51,413 nt of DNA from Caulobacter sp. (GTDB lineage: Bacteria > Pseudomonadota > Alphaproteobacteria > Caulobacterales > Caulobacteraceae), in NCBI GenBank assembly GCA_017745235.1, contig JAGHZU010000027.1, forward strand, positions 1-51,413, written 5' to 3'. Shown one piece after another: positions 36,883-46,444 of this stretch. The notes beneath the pieces were generated by a model that searched no databases, was not told the DNA's origin, and saw only the letters and a list, made by a program, of their open reading frames with translations. Every line of letters starts with the position of its first letter. Position 1 is the stretch's first letter. Both the position numbers and the translations under genes were made by a program.

Positions 36883-38993
36883 TGACCGATGTGATCGCCG
36901 ACCGCGTGATGGTCATCCTGGAGGCAGAGGACCAAGGCAAGGCTACGGTCAAGGCATGGGGCGACCAGTATGACCGGTCTCAGGCCCAGGTCGAGAAGGC
37001 TGCTGTGCGCGGCCAGAAGGCCGTGGAAGCCTCCGCATCCGCGCAAGCCCGTGCCGTTGAGAGGGCGTCCGCACGAGAACAGAAGGCGCTAGAGGAAACG
37101 GCCCGCAAGCTGGCGGCTCAGCGCCGCAACCAGGCTCTGACGATCCAGTACACGGCCAACGATGTCATCGCGTCGCTGTCATCTGGAGCCAATCCCCTGA
37201 CGATCCTTGCGCAGCAGGGCGGTCAAGTCACGCAGGCGTTCGGCGGGTTGTCTGGTACGCTCAAAGCGCTGGCTCCAGTGGCCTTCTCGGCGACCGGAGC
37301 ACTAACTGCCGCAGGCATTGCGCTAGGTGCGGCCGTCTTGGCGGCTGAGAAGGCGGATGCTGATTTCGCCGATCTGGAAAACTCCGTGATAGGGCTCGGT
37401 CGCGCGTCCGGTGTCTCTGCACAAGGGCTGCGCGATATCGCTGAAGCGTCCGCAAGTGCGGGCAATGTCAGCCGCGCTTCCGCCGAAGAGATGGCCATCG
37501 CCTATGCCAACACCGGCGAGATCGGTGGCAAGATCATCGGCGACCTGATCACGATCACCGACGACTATGCCCGAGCGACCGGCGTTGACGCTAAGGAAGC
37601 CACCAAGGCGCTTGGAGCGGCGTTCGCCGACCCGACCAAGGGCGCCGAGCTGCTCCAGAAGCAGTTTGGACTGTTGGATGCGAAGACGCTAGCTCTGATC
37701 AAGTCTATGCAGGACTCTGGCGATACCGCCGGCGCCCAGGCTCTGCTGTTCGACCGGCTGAGTTTCGCAATCGATGGGCAGTCTGAGAAAGTGGGGGGGC
37801 TCAAGGCGTGGTGGGACCGCCTGACGCGGTCGATCAGCGATGCAGCGGCGGCGGCCAGGGACTACGGAAAGGCCCAAGTAGAAGCTGATCAGCGAGCCCA
37901 GGCTCGGGCGTTAGGAGGCGTTCCCCTTCCTGCCGGAGAAACAGAAAGGCAAGCCAACCGGGCGGCGTTTCGGCGTGCCAGCCTCGCGCGCCGTAACCGT
38001 CTATCGACCCAAGCCGCCGAGGACATTGAGTCCCTTACGCCAGGCGGAAAGAGGCGCGCCGAGTATGAGGCGCAGATCGCACGGATCCAGCGATCCATCG
38101 CCGATGGTACGGTCTCGAACCTTGAACAAGCCAACAAGGCTATTGCTGCAGCAAAGAAGGAACTGGCGTCGATCTCGCGGGGCTTTGCCTCGTCCAACGC
38201 TGAAGATGCGGCGGCGAGGAAGGCCCTCGGCAGTAAGGCCGACCAGCAGAAGCGCAAGGCTATCGCTGAGGGACGATACTCAGGCAGTCCTGGCACCGAC
38301 CGTGGCGTTCAAAGCATCGCGCTGGTGTCGGCCAACCAGTACTCGGTCAACAAGCTTCGTGATTTCAAACCCGGTATTGATCCTACCTTCAAGGCCGCCG
38401 CCGATGCCTTCGATAGGGAGACGGCGACCGAGGCTGCCGCCAAACTTCAGTCCCTTCAGCAAGAACTCTATGACAACACCTACCAAGGGATCCGAGGAGG
38501 CCTCCAGGCGGGCTTTGAGAAGGGCCTGCCTGGCGTTCTTGAGTACTTCACGCGGTCTCTTCAGACCGAACTGCTCGATGGACTGGCGCGTGGCCTGACC
38601 GACCTGGTCCGCGGCGCCCGTCCTGGAGGTTCTGGATCGAATGGCGGGCTCTTCTCTTCTGTCGCCGCGATCGGAGCCTCGATCTTCGGCCGCGCCAACG
38701 GCGGCAACGTGGTGGCTGGCCGTGCCTATCAGGTGAACGAGGGCCGACCGGAGGTCTTCGTGCCGCCGGTGTCGGGGAGGATGGTTCCGCTGTCTCGCCT
38801 CGGCGGAGGTTCGCCCACGATCATCAACCAGAACTACAGCCTGGGCCAAGGAAACCTCGTCACCGAGCGTGTTTATGCCGATTTCCAGCGCATGGCGCGG
38901 ACCGAGGCGGTGAAGGCAGGTTTTCAATCCTACGCCCAGGCGATGCGGGACGCGCCGGCGGCGGTTGCCAAAAAGCAGCAGGAGCGTGGTTGA
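36882..38993 (+). CDS. Tail tape measure protein
   Basis: 703 aa. N-terminal coiled coil (VEKAAVRGQKAVEASASAQA, REQKALEETARKLAAQRR), then the TMP_2-type region NDVIASLSSGANPLTILAQQ and hydrophobic helices at about 125-155. Sets tail length. A 703-residue protein predicts a tail of about 105 nm at 1.5 A per residue (rule of thumb). Located between tail chaperones and tail tip genes. Confidence 0.9.
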   Translation: MTDVIADRVMVILEAEDQGKATVKAWGDQYDRSQAQVEKAAVRGQKAVEASASAQARAVERASAREQKALEETARKLAAQRRNQALTIQYTANDVIASLSSGANPLTILAQQGGQVTQAFGGLSGTLKALAPVAFSATGALTAAGIALGAAVLAAEKADADFADLENSVIGLGRASGVSAQGLRDIAEASASAGNVSRASAEEMAIAYANTGEIGGKIIGDLITITDDYARATGVDAKEATKALGAAFADPTKGAELLQKQFGLLDAKTLALIKSMQDSGDTAGAQALLFDRLSFAIDGQSEKVGGLKAWWDRLTRSISDAAAAARDYGKAQVEADQRAQARALGGVPLPAGETERQANRAAFRRASLARRNRLSTQAAEDIESLTPGGKRRAEYEAQIARIQRSIADGTVSNLEQANKAIAAAKKELASISRGFASSNAEDAAARKALGSKADQQKRKAIAEGRYSGSPGTDRGVQSIALVSANQYSVNKLRDFKPGIDPTFKAAADAFDRETATEAAAKLQSLQQELYDNTYQGIRGGLQAGFEKGLPGVLEYFTRSLQTELLDGLARGLTDLVRGARPGGSGSNGGLFSSVAAIGASIFGRANGGNVVAGRAYQVNEGRPEVFVPPVSGRMVPLSRLGGGSPTIINQNYSLGQGNLVTERVYADFQRMARTEAVKAGFQSYAQAMRDAPAAVAKKQQERG

Positions 38994-39682
38994 TGGTAGA
39001 TCGCGTTCCGCATGACTTCGCCTCGCCCGGAGTATTGCGCTGGGGGCTCGTCGGCTCGTTCATTTCCGGCGGTCAGACCATCTATGGCGAAACCCAGGAA
39101 CGCCGGACCGATGGCGGCGGGGCGTGGCAGGCCTCCTTTCAGAGCATCCCGATCCTGACCACGGCTGATGCGCGCGCTTGGGAGGCGATGATGCTTCGCT
39201 TCCACCTCGGCGACACGAAAGTGATCGTGCCGCGCTGCGCCGGTCGAATGAAAGCGGACTTCAGCCGCCCGGCAGCTTTTGTGCCTCACAGCGACGAAAC
39301 GCCGTTTTCTGACGAGATGCCATATGCCTCGGCGCTTTTGGCCGGCTCGTTGTCCTCCGACATCTCGCTGCGGGCCACGATCGCGACCATTGTCCTGGAG
39401 CCGGGATACGCACTCGTGGGCGGCGAGTCCTTCACGATGACCGGTCCAAAGTATGGCGACCGGCTCTATGGCGTTGCCTCCGTGCTTAGCCAGTCCGGAG
39501 GCGTGGCCACGGTGCGATTTGGGCCGCCTGCCCGAGAGGCCTATGCGGCCGGAACAGTGGTCGATTTTGCCGATCCACGATGCGTCATGCGCGCCCAGCT
39601 AGCCGATGGAGCAGATTGGGGTGACTACGACACTGCTTGGCATGCGTCGACCTCGATCGTCTTTCGGGAGACATTCAGGTGA
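38993..39682 (+). CDS. Distal tail protein
   Basis: 229 aa from ATG 38993 (overlaps the tape measure stop). RRTDGGGAWQASFQSIPILT, LRFHLGDTKVIVPRCAGRMK and DEMPYASALLAGSLSSDI; the layout of tail tip components behind the tape measure. Probably part of the baseplate or tail tip ring. Confidence 0.65.
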   Translation: MVDRVPHDFASPGVLRWGLVGSFISGGQTIYGETQERRTDGGGAWQASFQSIPILTTADARAWEAMMLRFHLGDTKVIVPRCAGRMKADFSRPAAFVPHSDETPFSDEMPYASALLAGSLSSDISLRATIATIVLEPGYALVGGESFTMTGPKYGDRLYGVASVLSQSGGVATVRFGPPAREAYAAGTVVDFADPRCVMRAQLADGADWGDYDTAWHASTSIVFRETFR

Positions 39683-40275
39683 GCTTCGACAGCGATGCCG
39701 CATATGTCCCTGACCCGCCGAGTTTCGCGATCTTCTTTCTCATGAAGGTCGGCGGGGCCGCGGCAGGTTGGATCAGGGTATGGTCTGGCGAAGGAGACTA
39801 CGCGTTGCTGGCCGATGCCACCGATACCACCGGTGGCCTATATATGGGCCTGGGGTTTCCGGTCGGCCTTCCAGCCCTGTCCCAGGCCATCAACGGCGCC
39901 GCGGCTAGTCTGGAGTTCACCCTTTCGGGCGTAGATGCAAACGCCTTGGCGCTTGCCGGCGTGGACCGCGATCAGGTGGACGGCTCGCTGCTGTACGTCG
40001 GAATTGTCGACCTTGATGAGCACCAGCAGCCCGTGAGCTCCTGCGATTGGCTTCTCGAGGCCCAAGCTGGAAAGCCGAGAACGGCCAGGACCGGGCGTGG
40101 TGATGGCGCGGTACGCTCCATCACCCTTCCGGCCTCGACGGACTTCTTCGACCGAAACCTTTCTGCAGTGGCGTACTGGAGCCCGACCGGACAGCGCGCC
40201 AGGTCGCCGGACGACACCTTCTTCGACCAGATCCCAACGATCAGCGCTGGCATGGTGATCGAATGGCCGGCGTAA
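39679..40275 (+). CDS. Tail tip protein
   Basis: 198 aa from a GTG overlapping the previous stop. VPDPPSFAIFFLMKVGGAAA, GVDANALALAGVDRDQVDGS, LLYVGIVDLDEHQQPVSSCD. Resembles tail proteins with a beta-rich tip; role inferred by position. Confidence 0.6.
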   Translation: MSFDSDAAYVPDPPSFAIFFLMKVGGAAAGWIRVWSGEGDYALLADATDTTGGLYMGLGFPVGLPALSQAINGAAASLEFTLSGVDANALALAGVDRDQVDGSLLYVGIVDLDEHQQPVSSCDWLLEAQAGKPRTARTGRGDGAVRSITLPASTDFFDRNLSAVAYWSPTGQRARSPDDTFFDQIPTISAGMVIEWPA

Positions 40276-40682
40276 CCAGGGATCAGCGCCTCAGCGCCTA
40301 CATTTCGGCGTCGTCCAGAAGAGCGATCAATTACGCTGATGGTTGGGACTGCGCGGCTGGTTTCGTGGCGCGCTGGATCGAGCAGGAACGCAGTGTGGAC
40401 CCCGCCGAGCCGTGGCGTGGACGGTACGCCAACCTTCAGGAATGCCTGGAGTTGTTGGACCGGTCCGGTGGCCTTCACGCGCTAATGGAGCGTGGCGCCC
40501 GACATGCAGGTCTGGTTTCGACTGCATCGCCGCGAAGTGGCGATGTTGGGGTTCTCGCCGTCTGCTCACGCGACGGGCGCAATCAGGTCGCGGGCATTCG
40601 CACAATTTTGGGATGGGCTGTTTTGACCTTCCGGGGCGTCGCCGTCGGGAACTGGTCGGCCTTGGAAAGCTGGAGTGTCTGA
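40263..40682 (+). CDS. DUF6950-type tail protein
   Basis: 139 aa. NYADGWDCAAGFVARWIEQE and YANLQECLELLDRSGGLHAL; the WDCAAGFV-type start with an invariant Cys is that of DUF6950 phage proteins, which occupy the position of tail-tip peptidase-like proteins. Overlaps the previous gene by 13 nt. Activity unproven. Confidence 0.65.
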   Translation: MAGVTRDQRLSAYISASSRRAINYADGWDCAAGFVARWIEQERSVDPAEPWRGRYANLQECLELLDRSGGLHALMERGARHAGLVSTASPRSGDVGVLAVCSRDGRNQVAGIRTILGWAVLTFRGVAVGNWSALESWSV

Positions 40683-42796
40683 TGGCTGAAGCTATCATCG
40701 CCGTTGGCACGAAAGTCGCCTTCGCCGTGTCCGCGGCGCTGCCGTTTGGCGGCACGGCTTCGACCATTATTTCGGCGGCTGCAGGTTTCGCAACGATTGG
40801 CGCCGGCCTCTACGCCATTGGGTCTCTGTCGGCCTCGCTCGCTCCCAGCGTTCCTGAACCTGAAGCAGCTCAGACCAACATCAAACAAGCCAGGCCGGCA
40901 CGGCGGTTCGGCATTGGAACAACGCGGGTCTCCGGCGCCGCCGTATTCAGAGAGGCCGAGCGCAACCGATATCATCAGGTCTTTGCCTATCCTGAAGGGC
41001 CAGTGACTGGATTCGGGCGCACCTGGCTCAATGATGATGAGGTTACGATCGTTGGCGATGCCGTTCAGGCGCTGGCCAATGGCCGATATGAAACTGGCCG
41101 CGCACGGGTTTATCAACGGGTCGGTGCGCCCACCGAAGCCGTATATGCCGATCTGACATCAGCGTTTCCGTCCATCTGGCCTCCTACAAGCAGGGGCGAC
41201 GGCGTCCCTTCGACTTACCTTCGTTGCGAGAACGGAAAGCTTGCCGATGCATTCAAGCAGTTCCCGGCCGGGGCCGCCACGGAGATCACCCGTGAAGCCT
41301 CGTACACCGCCTATGACTGGCGAGACCCCGCACAGATTAGGAATGATCAGTCGACCTGGCAGGTAACCGGGAATGTGGTGGTGTGGACGGTCAATGTTCT
41401 CTGGCGCCGCTATGGCGCCGATTGGGACCGTCGTTTCGCGCCCGCTCTGGCGATCCTCACTGCGGAAGCCAACGCCTGTGACGAGTTGGTTTCTCTGAAA
41501 GATGGCGGATCGGTCAAACGCTACGAGGTAGGCTTCTGGTTCGAGGCGACCACACCACGAAAAGTTCTGCTCCAGACGCTGTTGGCGGCGATGGATGGCC
41601 ACTTCAGCGTGAGGAAGGATGGGGCCTACATCATTCGCGCTGGTCGATATCAGGAACCGACCGTGGCCTTTGGCGATGAGGAGATCATCGATTTCACGTT
41701 CAATCCAGGCCCCACGCCCGATCAGGCGATCAATGTCCTGGCTGTGTCGTTCTGCGATCCGAGCAACGCGTACGCCACTATGGAGACCGACTCCTGGCGA
41801 AACGAGGAAGACATTTCCTCGCGCGGCGCCGAACAATCCTCGGAGTTCACGCCGAAGGGCGTGCAGGGGAACAGCCAGGTCCGCCGCCTCGCCAAGGCGG
41901 GCATGGACCGAAACTTTGCCCCGGACGGCACATTCAGAACGCCGCTCTCTGCACGGCGAGGTCTTGGAGAGCGTTACACTCGTCTTCGGATCAGTGACAT
42001 TTCTGACTTGAATGACGCGGTTGTCGAAATCACCGATGCGTCGGTCGAACTGGATACCGCCACGATCCAATGGACTTACCGGGTTGCCTCTGCTGCTCGC
42101 TACGAATGGAATGCCGCGACGGAGGAAGGTGACGGTCCGATCACGTCGTTCCGCCCGCCGCCCGAAGCCCTCTCGGCGCCATCGATCTCAACTCTGACGC
42201 CCTTCTTCGCCTCAACGGGCGTCGGCGGCGACGGAGTCAGGGTTCGCATCGACGGAACCGGACCGGACCGGTCGGATCTGACCTGGTTCTATCGCTGGCG
42301 GACGCTTGGTGCGACGAGCTGGACTGAGCGAACCGGGGGCGACACTGATCCTACGGCCGGAGTGACTATGGTGACTGGTGAGTTCCTGCCGGCCGATGTG
42401 ACCATAGAGTTTCAGATCGCCTACCAGACTGGCGGTGGAACACTTTCGCCTTGGGGGCCGGCCACCCCGAGCACTGTATCGACGTCGGTGAGCAATGTGG
42501 CGCCTGACTCGCCTACCGACGGTGCGGTCTCCTCTACCGGAGCTGGGCAAGCGCACATCGCCTGGCGCAATCCCTCCAGCTCGAACTTCGATCACGCTCG
42601 GGTTTGGCGAGGCGGAGCGAGTTCGTCCTTTGGATCCGCGGTCAGCCAAGGTGTCGTTGTCGGCGCGCCTGGAGCCCTGGCGAGCTTTGATCAGACTGGT
42701 GTGGCTGCTGGGACGTATCGCTACTGGATAACGGCTGAAAACGCCGCGAATACAGCTTCTGCGCCTATCGGCCCCTTCAGCGTGACGATCGTCTAA
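40682..42796 (+). CDS. Central tail hub protein (J-like) with Fn3 end
   Basis: 704 aa. N-terminal hydrophobic part (AALPFGGTASTIISAAAGFA), a linking region with RPARRFGIGTTRVSGAAVFR and TGFGRTWLNDDEVTIVGDAV, and a C-terminal pair of Fn3-like repeats (PDSPTDGAVSSTGAGQAHIA, GVAAGTYRYWITAENAANTA). This is the arrangement of phage host-specificity/tail-tip proteins. Reaches the host receptor. Confidence 0.75.
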   Translation: MAEAIIAVGTKVAFAVSAALPFGGTASTIISAAAGFATIGAGLYAIGSLSASLAPSVPEPEAAQTNIKQARPARRFGIGTTRVSGAAVFREAERNRYHQVFAYPEGPVTGFGRTWLNDDEVTIVGDAVQALANGRYETGRARVYQRVGAPTEAVYADLTSAFPSIWPPTSRGDGVPSTYLRCENGKLADAFKQFPAGAATEITREASYTAYDWRDPAQIRNDQSTWQVTGNVVVWTVNVLWRRYGADWDRRFAPALAILTAEANACDELVSLKDGGSVKRYEVGFWFEATTPRKVLLQTLLAAMDGHFSVRKDGAYIIRAGRYQEPTVAFGDEEIIDFTFNPGPTPDQAINVLAVSFCDPSNAYATMETDSWRNEEDISSRGAEQSSEFTPKGVQGNSQVRRLAKAGMDRNFAPDGTFRTPLSARRGLGERYTRLRISDISDLNDAVVEITDASVELDTATIQWTYRVASAARYEWNAATEEGDGPITSFRPPPEALSAPSISTLTPFFASTGVGGDGVRVRIDGTGPDRSDLTWFYRWRTLGATSWTERTGGDTDPTAGVTMVTGEFLPADVTIEFQIAYQTGGGTLSPWGPATPSTVSTSVSNVAPDSPTDGAVSSTGAGQAHIAWRNPSSSNFDHARVWRGGASSSFGSAVSQGVVVGAPGALASFDQTGVAAGTYRYWITAENAANTASAPIGPFSVTIV

Positions 42797-42802
42797 GCCT
42801 GC

Positions 42803-42836
42803 GGCATACCTACCCCTACGCAGCGTCGGACGACGC
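42803..42836 (+). promoter_or_regulatory. Late element 9: box and hairpin
   Basis: GGCATACCTACCC at 42803-42815, then GCGTC-GGAC-GACGC at 42823-42836, before the tailspike start at 42863. Confidence 0.8.
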
Positions 42837-42862
42837 CGCGGCTCATAGAGAGAGACAACCTA

Positions 42863-44917
42863 ATGGGCGCGATGACCGACGCGTTTGGCGCGGCGTTTAG
42901 GGACTACAACACCGACGGTGTTCCCACGTCCGGGCCGTACAAGCCTATCAAGTCGGTCATCCGCCAGATCGGCGCTCAACTCGACGCCAAGCTGCCGATC
43001 AGCGTCACTGACGCGCCTTACAATGCGCTGCCCGGCCTGGGTGACCAAACCGCCAAATTCGCCCTGGCGGCGGCGGCGGCTGTGGCGGCGGGGCGACCGC
43101 TCTACATCCCTGGCGGAACGCAACCGTACATCATCGTGAACTGGCAACCCCCATCGAACCTAGTTCTCGTAGGCGACGGCGACAGTTCTGTCCTGCGTCG
43201 CCCGGCTGGAACGCTTCTCAATGCCCCAATCGCATATTTCTATCAGAAATCCGGAGTAGTGATCCGCGACGTGAAATTTGATGGCGATGCCGCGAACCAG
43301 GTTACTGGCGGTCATAACCTTCAATTCTCCGAATGCTGGAACATTCAAATCGACCGCGTGACCGCAACAGGGGCAAAGACGGTTGCCGGCGGCTACGGAG
43401 CCGGAATCGTATTTGTTGATGGAAAAGACGCCGACCACAACACGTCGTCTGCGATCCGCAACATCAATGCTTTCGGCAATGACGCCTCAGGTCTGTTCAT
43501 CGATAAGGCGCGCCGGCTGACCGTGCAGGGGGGGAACGTTAGCAACAACGGCCGAGACGGCGTTTTCATCGGACACTACGCATTTCCGCCCGAGTTTGAC
43601 GTGCAGCAGGCGATCACTGTTGCCGACATGCAGGCCCACGGCAACGGCACGACTGGTACGGGATCCGGGATCACGGTCCTGGGCAACATAGTTGGCGGCA
43701 CGCCGTCACAGCCGTTCTACGACGTTCTCCCGGCCCACAGCCGTCAGATCATAATCACCGGGAACAACTGCTCGTTCAACCGCAGCTACGGCATTGCCTA
43801 CCAGGGCGCGTTCGGTACCGTCTCCGGCAACACCTGCTATCGCAACGGCTCTTCCGTCAACAATGGAAACTTCCTGTTCAACGCCTACGCGTCTACCTTT
43901 ACGGGAAACGCCTCTGAGGATGCCGCGTACTTCGGTGTGGACGCGGGCGCATCTTGGTGGTGCACGGTAACGGGGAACCAGATCACCCGATCAGGGGTGA
44001 CGAGCGGCTTCGGCGGCATCGACATCAACATTGGCGCTTCGGTGGGCTGCCTTGTGTCCAGCAACACGATCACCCAGGCCGGCGCCATACAGACTACCGG
44101 CATTTACGTCTCAGGCCTCGATAGTGACGGCGTCTCCAGTTATAACTGGAGTGGAGCTAAGGCGCTTATTGCCAACAACATCATCTTCGTGAACGCCAGC
44201 AGCGACAGCGCTGGGATCGTCGTCATAAATGGTTTCGATTTCGCTGAGGTGAATGATAACGCTGTCTATGGTGCGGCGGCTGGCAAAGCTTTCGTGCTTA
44301 GTGTCCATACGGTCAAGCAGCGTGGCAATACCGACTTTACCAACATTATCCCAAATTCCGCGAGCGGAACCGCCGCCTCAGCATCCACGATGATCATTTC
44401 CGACGTTGGCGAGACGTTCTATGTCTCGGGGACGACGAACATTGCCAATATCCGGACGGCATCTCAGGCCCTATGGGATGGAAAGCTTCGCTCGGTGTTC
44501 ATGACGAACAACGGCAGTGGCTATGACCCTCTCAACCCTCCCTCGACAGCAAACGGCGGAATAACCGTCGCCGCGGGACCTGGTTCTGGCTTTGTCGCAG
44601 TGGCTGCCGTCTCAAACCAAGGTCGTATCTTGGGTGTAATACCGTCCAACTACGGATCGGGTTTCACGTCCGCTTCGCCGCAGGCTATTACTTTCGCCCC
44701 CCCGATTTCCGGCACAACCGCTACAGGCACGCCGGTCATCGGCTGCGATAACCAAGAGGGCCGTAAGATCAGCCTGCTATTTCAGGGGGCTCTCACCGCC
44801 ATCGATGGCGGGAACTTGGCGCTGGATGGAAACTTCACCACCACGGCCAACGCTAGCATTTTGGAGTTGCGCGGCGCTTACGGCCGATGGTTCGAGACGA
44901 GTCGGAAAACCGTCTAG
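42863..44917 (+). CDS. Tailspike with right-handed beta-helix
   Basis: 684 aa. N-terminal adaptor FGAAFRDYNTDGVPTSGPYK and VIRQIGAQLDAKLP, then parallel beta-helix turns with VVIRDVKFDGDAANQVTGG, NNGRDGVFIGHYAFPPEFDV, ITGNNCSFNRSYGIAYQGA and VSSNTITQAGAIQTTGIYV. The C-terminal part (about 560-684) is another beta-rich module. Likely binds and degrades surface polysaccharide; catalytic residues cannot be fixed by eye. Confidence 0.85.
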   Translation: MGAMTDAFGAAFRDYNTDGVPTSGPYKPIKSVIRQIGAQLDAKLPISVTDAPYNALPGLGDQTAKFALAAAAAVAAGRPLYIPGGTQPYIIVNWQPPSNLVLVGDGDSSVLRRPAGTLLNAPIAYFYQKSGVVIRDVKFDGDAANQVTGGHNLQFSECWNIQIDRVTATGAKTVAGGYGAGIVFVDGKDADHNTSSAIRNINAFGNDASGLFIDKARRLTVQGGNVSNNGRDGVFIGHYAFPPEFDVQQAITVADMQAHGNGTTGTGSGITVLGNIVGGTPSQPFYDVLPAHSRQIIITGNNCSFNRSYGIAYQGAFGTVSGNTCYRNGSSVNNGNFLFNAYASTFTGNASEDAAYFGVDAGASWWCTVTGNQITRSGVTSGFGGIDINIGASVGCLVSSNTITQAGAIQTTGIYVSGLDSDGVSSYNWSGAKALIANNIIFVNASSDSAGIVVINGFDFAEVNDNAVYGAAAGKAFVLSVHTVKQRGNTDFTNIIPNSASGTAASASTMIISDVGETFYVSGTTNIANIRTASQALWDGKLRSVFMTNNGSGYDPLNPPSTANGGITVAAGPGSGFVAVAAVSNQGRILGVIPSNYGSGFTSASPQAITFAPPISGTTATGTPVIGCDNQEGRKISLLFQGALTAIDGGNLALDGNFTTTANASILELRGAYGRWFETSRKTV

Positions 44918-45957
44918 GATAGAGCTGCCAATAGCGAGTCACGCGAGTAGTAGCTGGCAGTTTCGAAGCAAAGGTGGTGATCGGCCTCGCCGCGTAGGTT
45001 GGCCGCCACTCGCCCGTCATCGCCCACAATAGCGGGGGAGGGCAAGACCATGGGGAAGCCCATGCGTGTGAGCTGGGCGTTGAGATCGCGATGAAGGCGG
45101 TTGCGTTCAAGCTCGGTCGGGATCGCGATCTTGTCTAAATCCGCCCGGAGATCCCCGGGATAGGCTTGAAGGAACCCTATTTGGGCCCGAGCGAACGCAG
45201 TCCTGAACTCGTTGTCCGCGAGGGTGGAGGGAAATACGCCCGCGACCAATATTTCGCGTTCCAGGGAGTTTAAGAAGCTGCTGTAGGCAGCAACGGCATC
45301 GGCCATCTCTTCGCTGAAAGTCGGTTCGGAGAAGGCTTCACGCCGGTCTTCCATCAGGCATCGGTAGACATGGCAGAATTCCAAATCGACCTGGCCGAAT
45401 TGGAACAGTGCCGGCAACCCGGGCGCCATATCCAGAAACCGGCGGATGGCGCCGCTGTAGCCGCCCTGTGAGTGGGAGTTGGCCAAGCCTTTAGCTGAGG
45501 CGCCCGGGCAACGCATCCAAAGGGGCAGAATCCCTTCACGGGCGATAATGGGTTGAGCGTAGGCTTCTGAATGGCTGTCGCCGACCACGAGGATCGTTCG
45601 TATACCCAGGGCGCGCAGGCTGGTCGCGATGGCGATCTCTTGGGCGCTCAGCTCAGCACCAAAGCGGTCGCGCTGGTAGACGGTCATCTCCGACGCCAGC
45701 GCTCTGGCCAGCAACCTTGAACACACTCTTTCAGGGTCTAGATGCAGGAGGCTGGCAGCGGAGGCGAACGGGTCGACGATCGGCAGACGACGATGTTCGG
45801 AAAGGCCAGCCTCAAGCATATGGCCGATAAGACCATTGTCATCGAAATGGGCAAGGTCTGGATTGAAGCGGAGATAGACGTCTCGGCTGAATCCGGCGTC
45901 AACCAGAAAGTCCTTCAAGACGTCGGCGTCGGATCGGTACGAGGCATCGTAAGCCAT
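44914..45957 (-). CDS. SGNH-type hydrolase, cargo (leftward)
   Basis: 347 aa, convergent with the tailspike (4-nt overlap of stops). Block I is ILVVGDSHSEAYAQ, block III FQFGQVDLEF, block V has DHHLCF at the end. This is the SGNH fold of a cytosolic or membrane-associated esterase without a signal peptide. As leftward cargo beside the tailspike it may alter host polysaccharide acylation (lysogenic conversion), but no test of this is possible here. Confidence 0.65.
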   Translation of the reverse strand: MAYDASYRSDADVLKDFLVDAGFSRDVYLRFNPDLAHFDDNGLIGHMLEAGLSEHRRLPIVDPFASAASLLHLDPERVCSRLLARALASEMTVYQRDRFGAELSAQEIAIATSLRALGIRTILVVGDSHSEAYAQPIIAREGILPLWMRCPGASAKGLANSHSQGGYSGAIRRFLDMAPGLPALFQFGQVDLEFCHVYRCLMEDRREAFSEPTFSEEMADAVAAYSSFLNSLEREILVAGVFPSTLADNEFRTAFARAQIGFLQAYPGDLRADLDKIAIPTELERNRLHRDLNAQLTRMGFPMVLPSPAIVGDDGRVAANLRGEADHHLCFETASYYSRDSLLAALS

Positions 45958-46219
45958 GCCTGGACGCTACCACTTCAGGTCGACTCCGTCACCGGATTTG
46001 ACCTCCTCGCAGTTTGAGCGCCTGCGCGTTCCCGAGCCCGCCGGTGGATCTGACGAAGCCCCTTCCGGCGTGGCCCTCTCAGAGTTCGTCGCCACCGACA
46101 TCGCCTTCGCGGGCGTCGCCTACGACTGGCGGGCTGAGGCCTTAGCATGGCGGGTGTGGCGCGCCCGTCAGGCCGATCTCTGGCGCGACAACATCAAGGC
46201 CGCCGCGTCGCCGCCTTGA
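45956..46219 (+). CDS. Hypothetical protein
   Basis: 87 aa, divergent from the SGNH gene with a shared start region. SSQFERLRVPEPAGGSDEAP, FVATDIAFAGVAYDWRAEAL, then WRVWRARQADLWRDNIK; partly helical. Ends inside a repeated 33-nt segment. No family recognised. Confidence 0.5.
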   Translation: MPGRYHFRSTPSPDLTSSQFERLRVPEPAGGSDEAPSGVALSEFVATDIAFAGVAYDWRAEALAWRVWRARQADLWRDNIKAAASPP

Positions 46220-46245
46220 CCGCTCGCCTATCGGCTTGAGCGAAC
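46213..46245. repeat. 33-nt direct repeat, copy 1
   Basis: Matches 47963-47995 at 32 of 33 bases, in the same orientation. The two copies flank the SRAP gene cluster; see the paired entry. Confidence 0.8.
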
Positions 46246-46249
46246 GAAA

Positions 46250-46280
46250 GCCCCATCGGCTACATCCGGCGGGGCTTTTT
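46250..46280. terminator. Bidirectional rho-independent terminator
   Basis: GCCCC, loop and GGGGC followed by TTTTT on the plus strand and preceded by A-rich sequence. Stops transcripts from the SGNH-divergent gene and from the leftward SRAP operon. Confidence 0.75.
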
Positions 46281-46306
46281 GCGGTCTGGAGCCGCCGGGC
46301 CGACGG

Positions 46307-46444
46307 CTATCGGTCGCGCCTGCGGCGCTCGGACCACCAGATGCGGAATGACGCGTAACCGTATGACGCGGCCACCCAGGCCGCGACCAGGAGATAAAAG
46401 CCGTTCAGGAGCTTCTGGAGCGGCAGATTGGCGAGGCCGCTCAT
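46307..46444 (-). CDS. Small membrane protein
   Basis: 45 aa, ATG overlapping the stop of the SRAP gene (ATGA). One membrane helix: LLNGFYLLVAAWVAASYGYA, then a basic tail FRIWWSERRRRDR. Last gene of the leftward group. Function unknown. Confidence 0.55.
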   Translation of the reverse strand: MSGLANLPLQKLLNGFYLLVAAWVAASYGYASFRIWWSERRRRDR

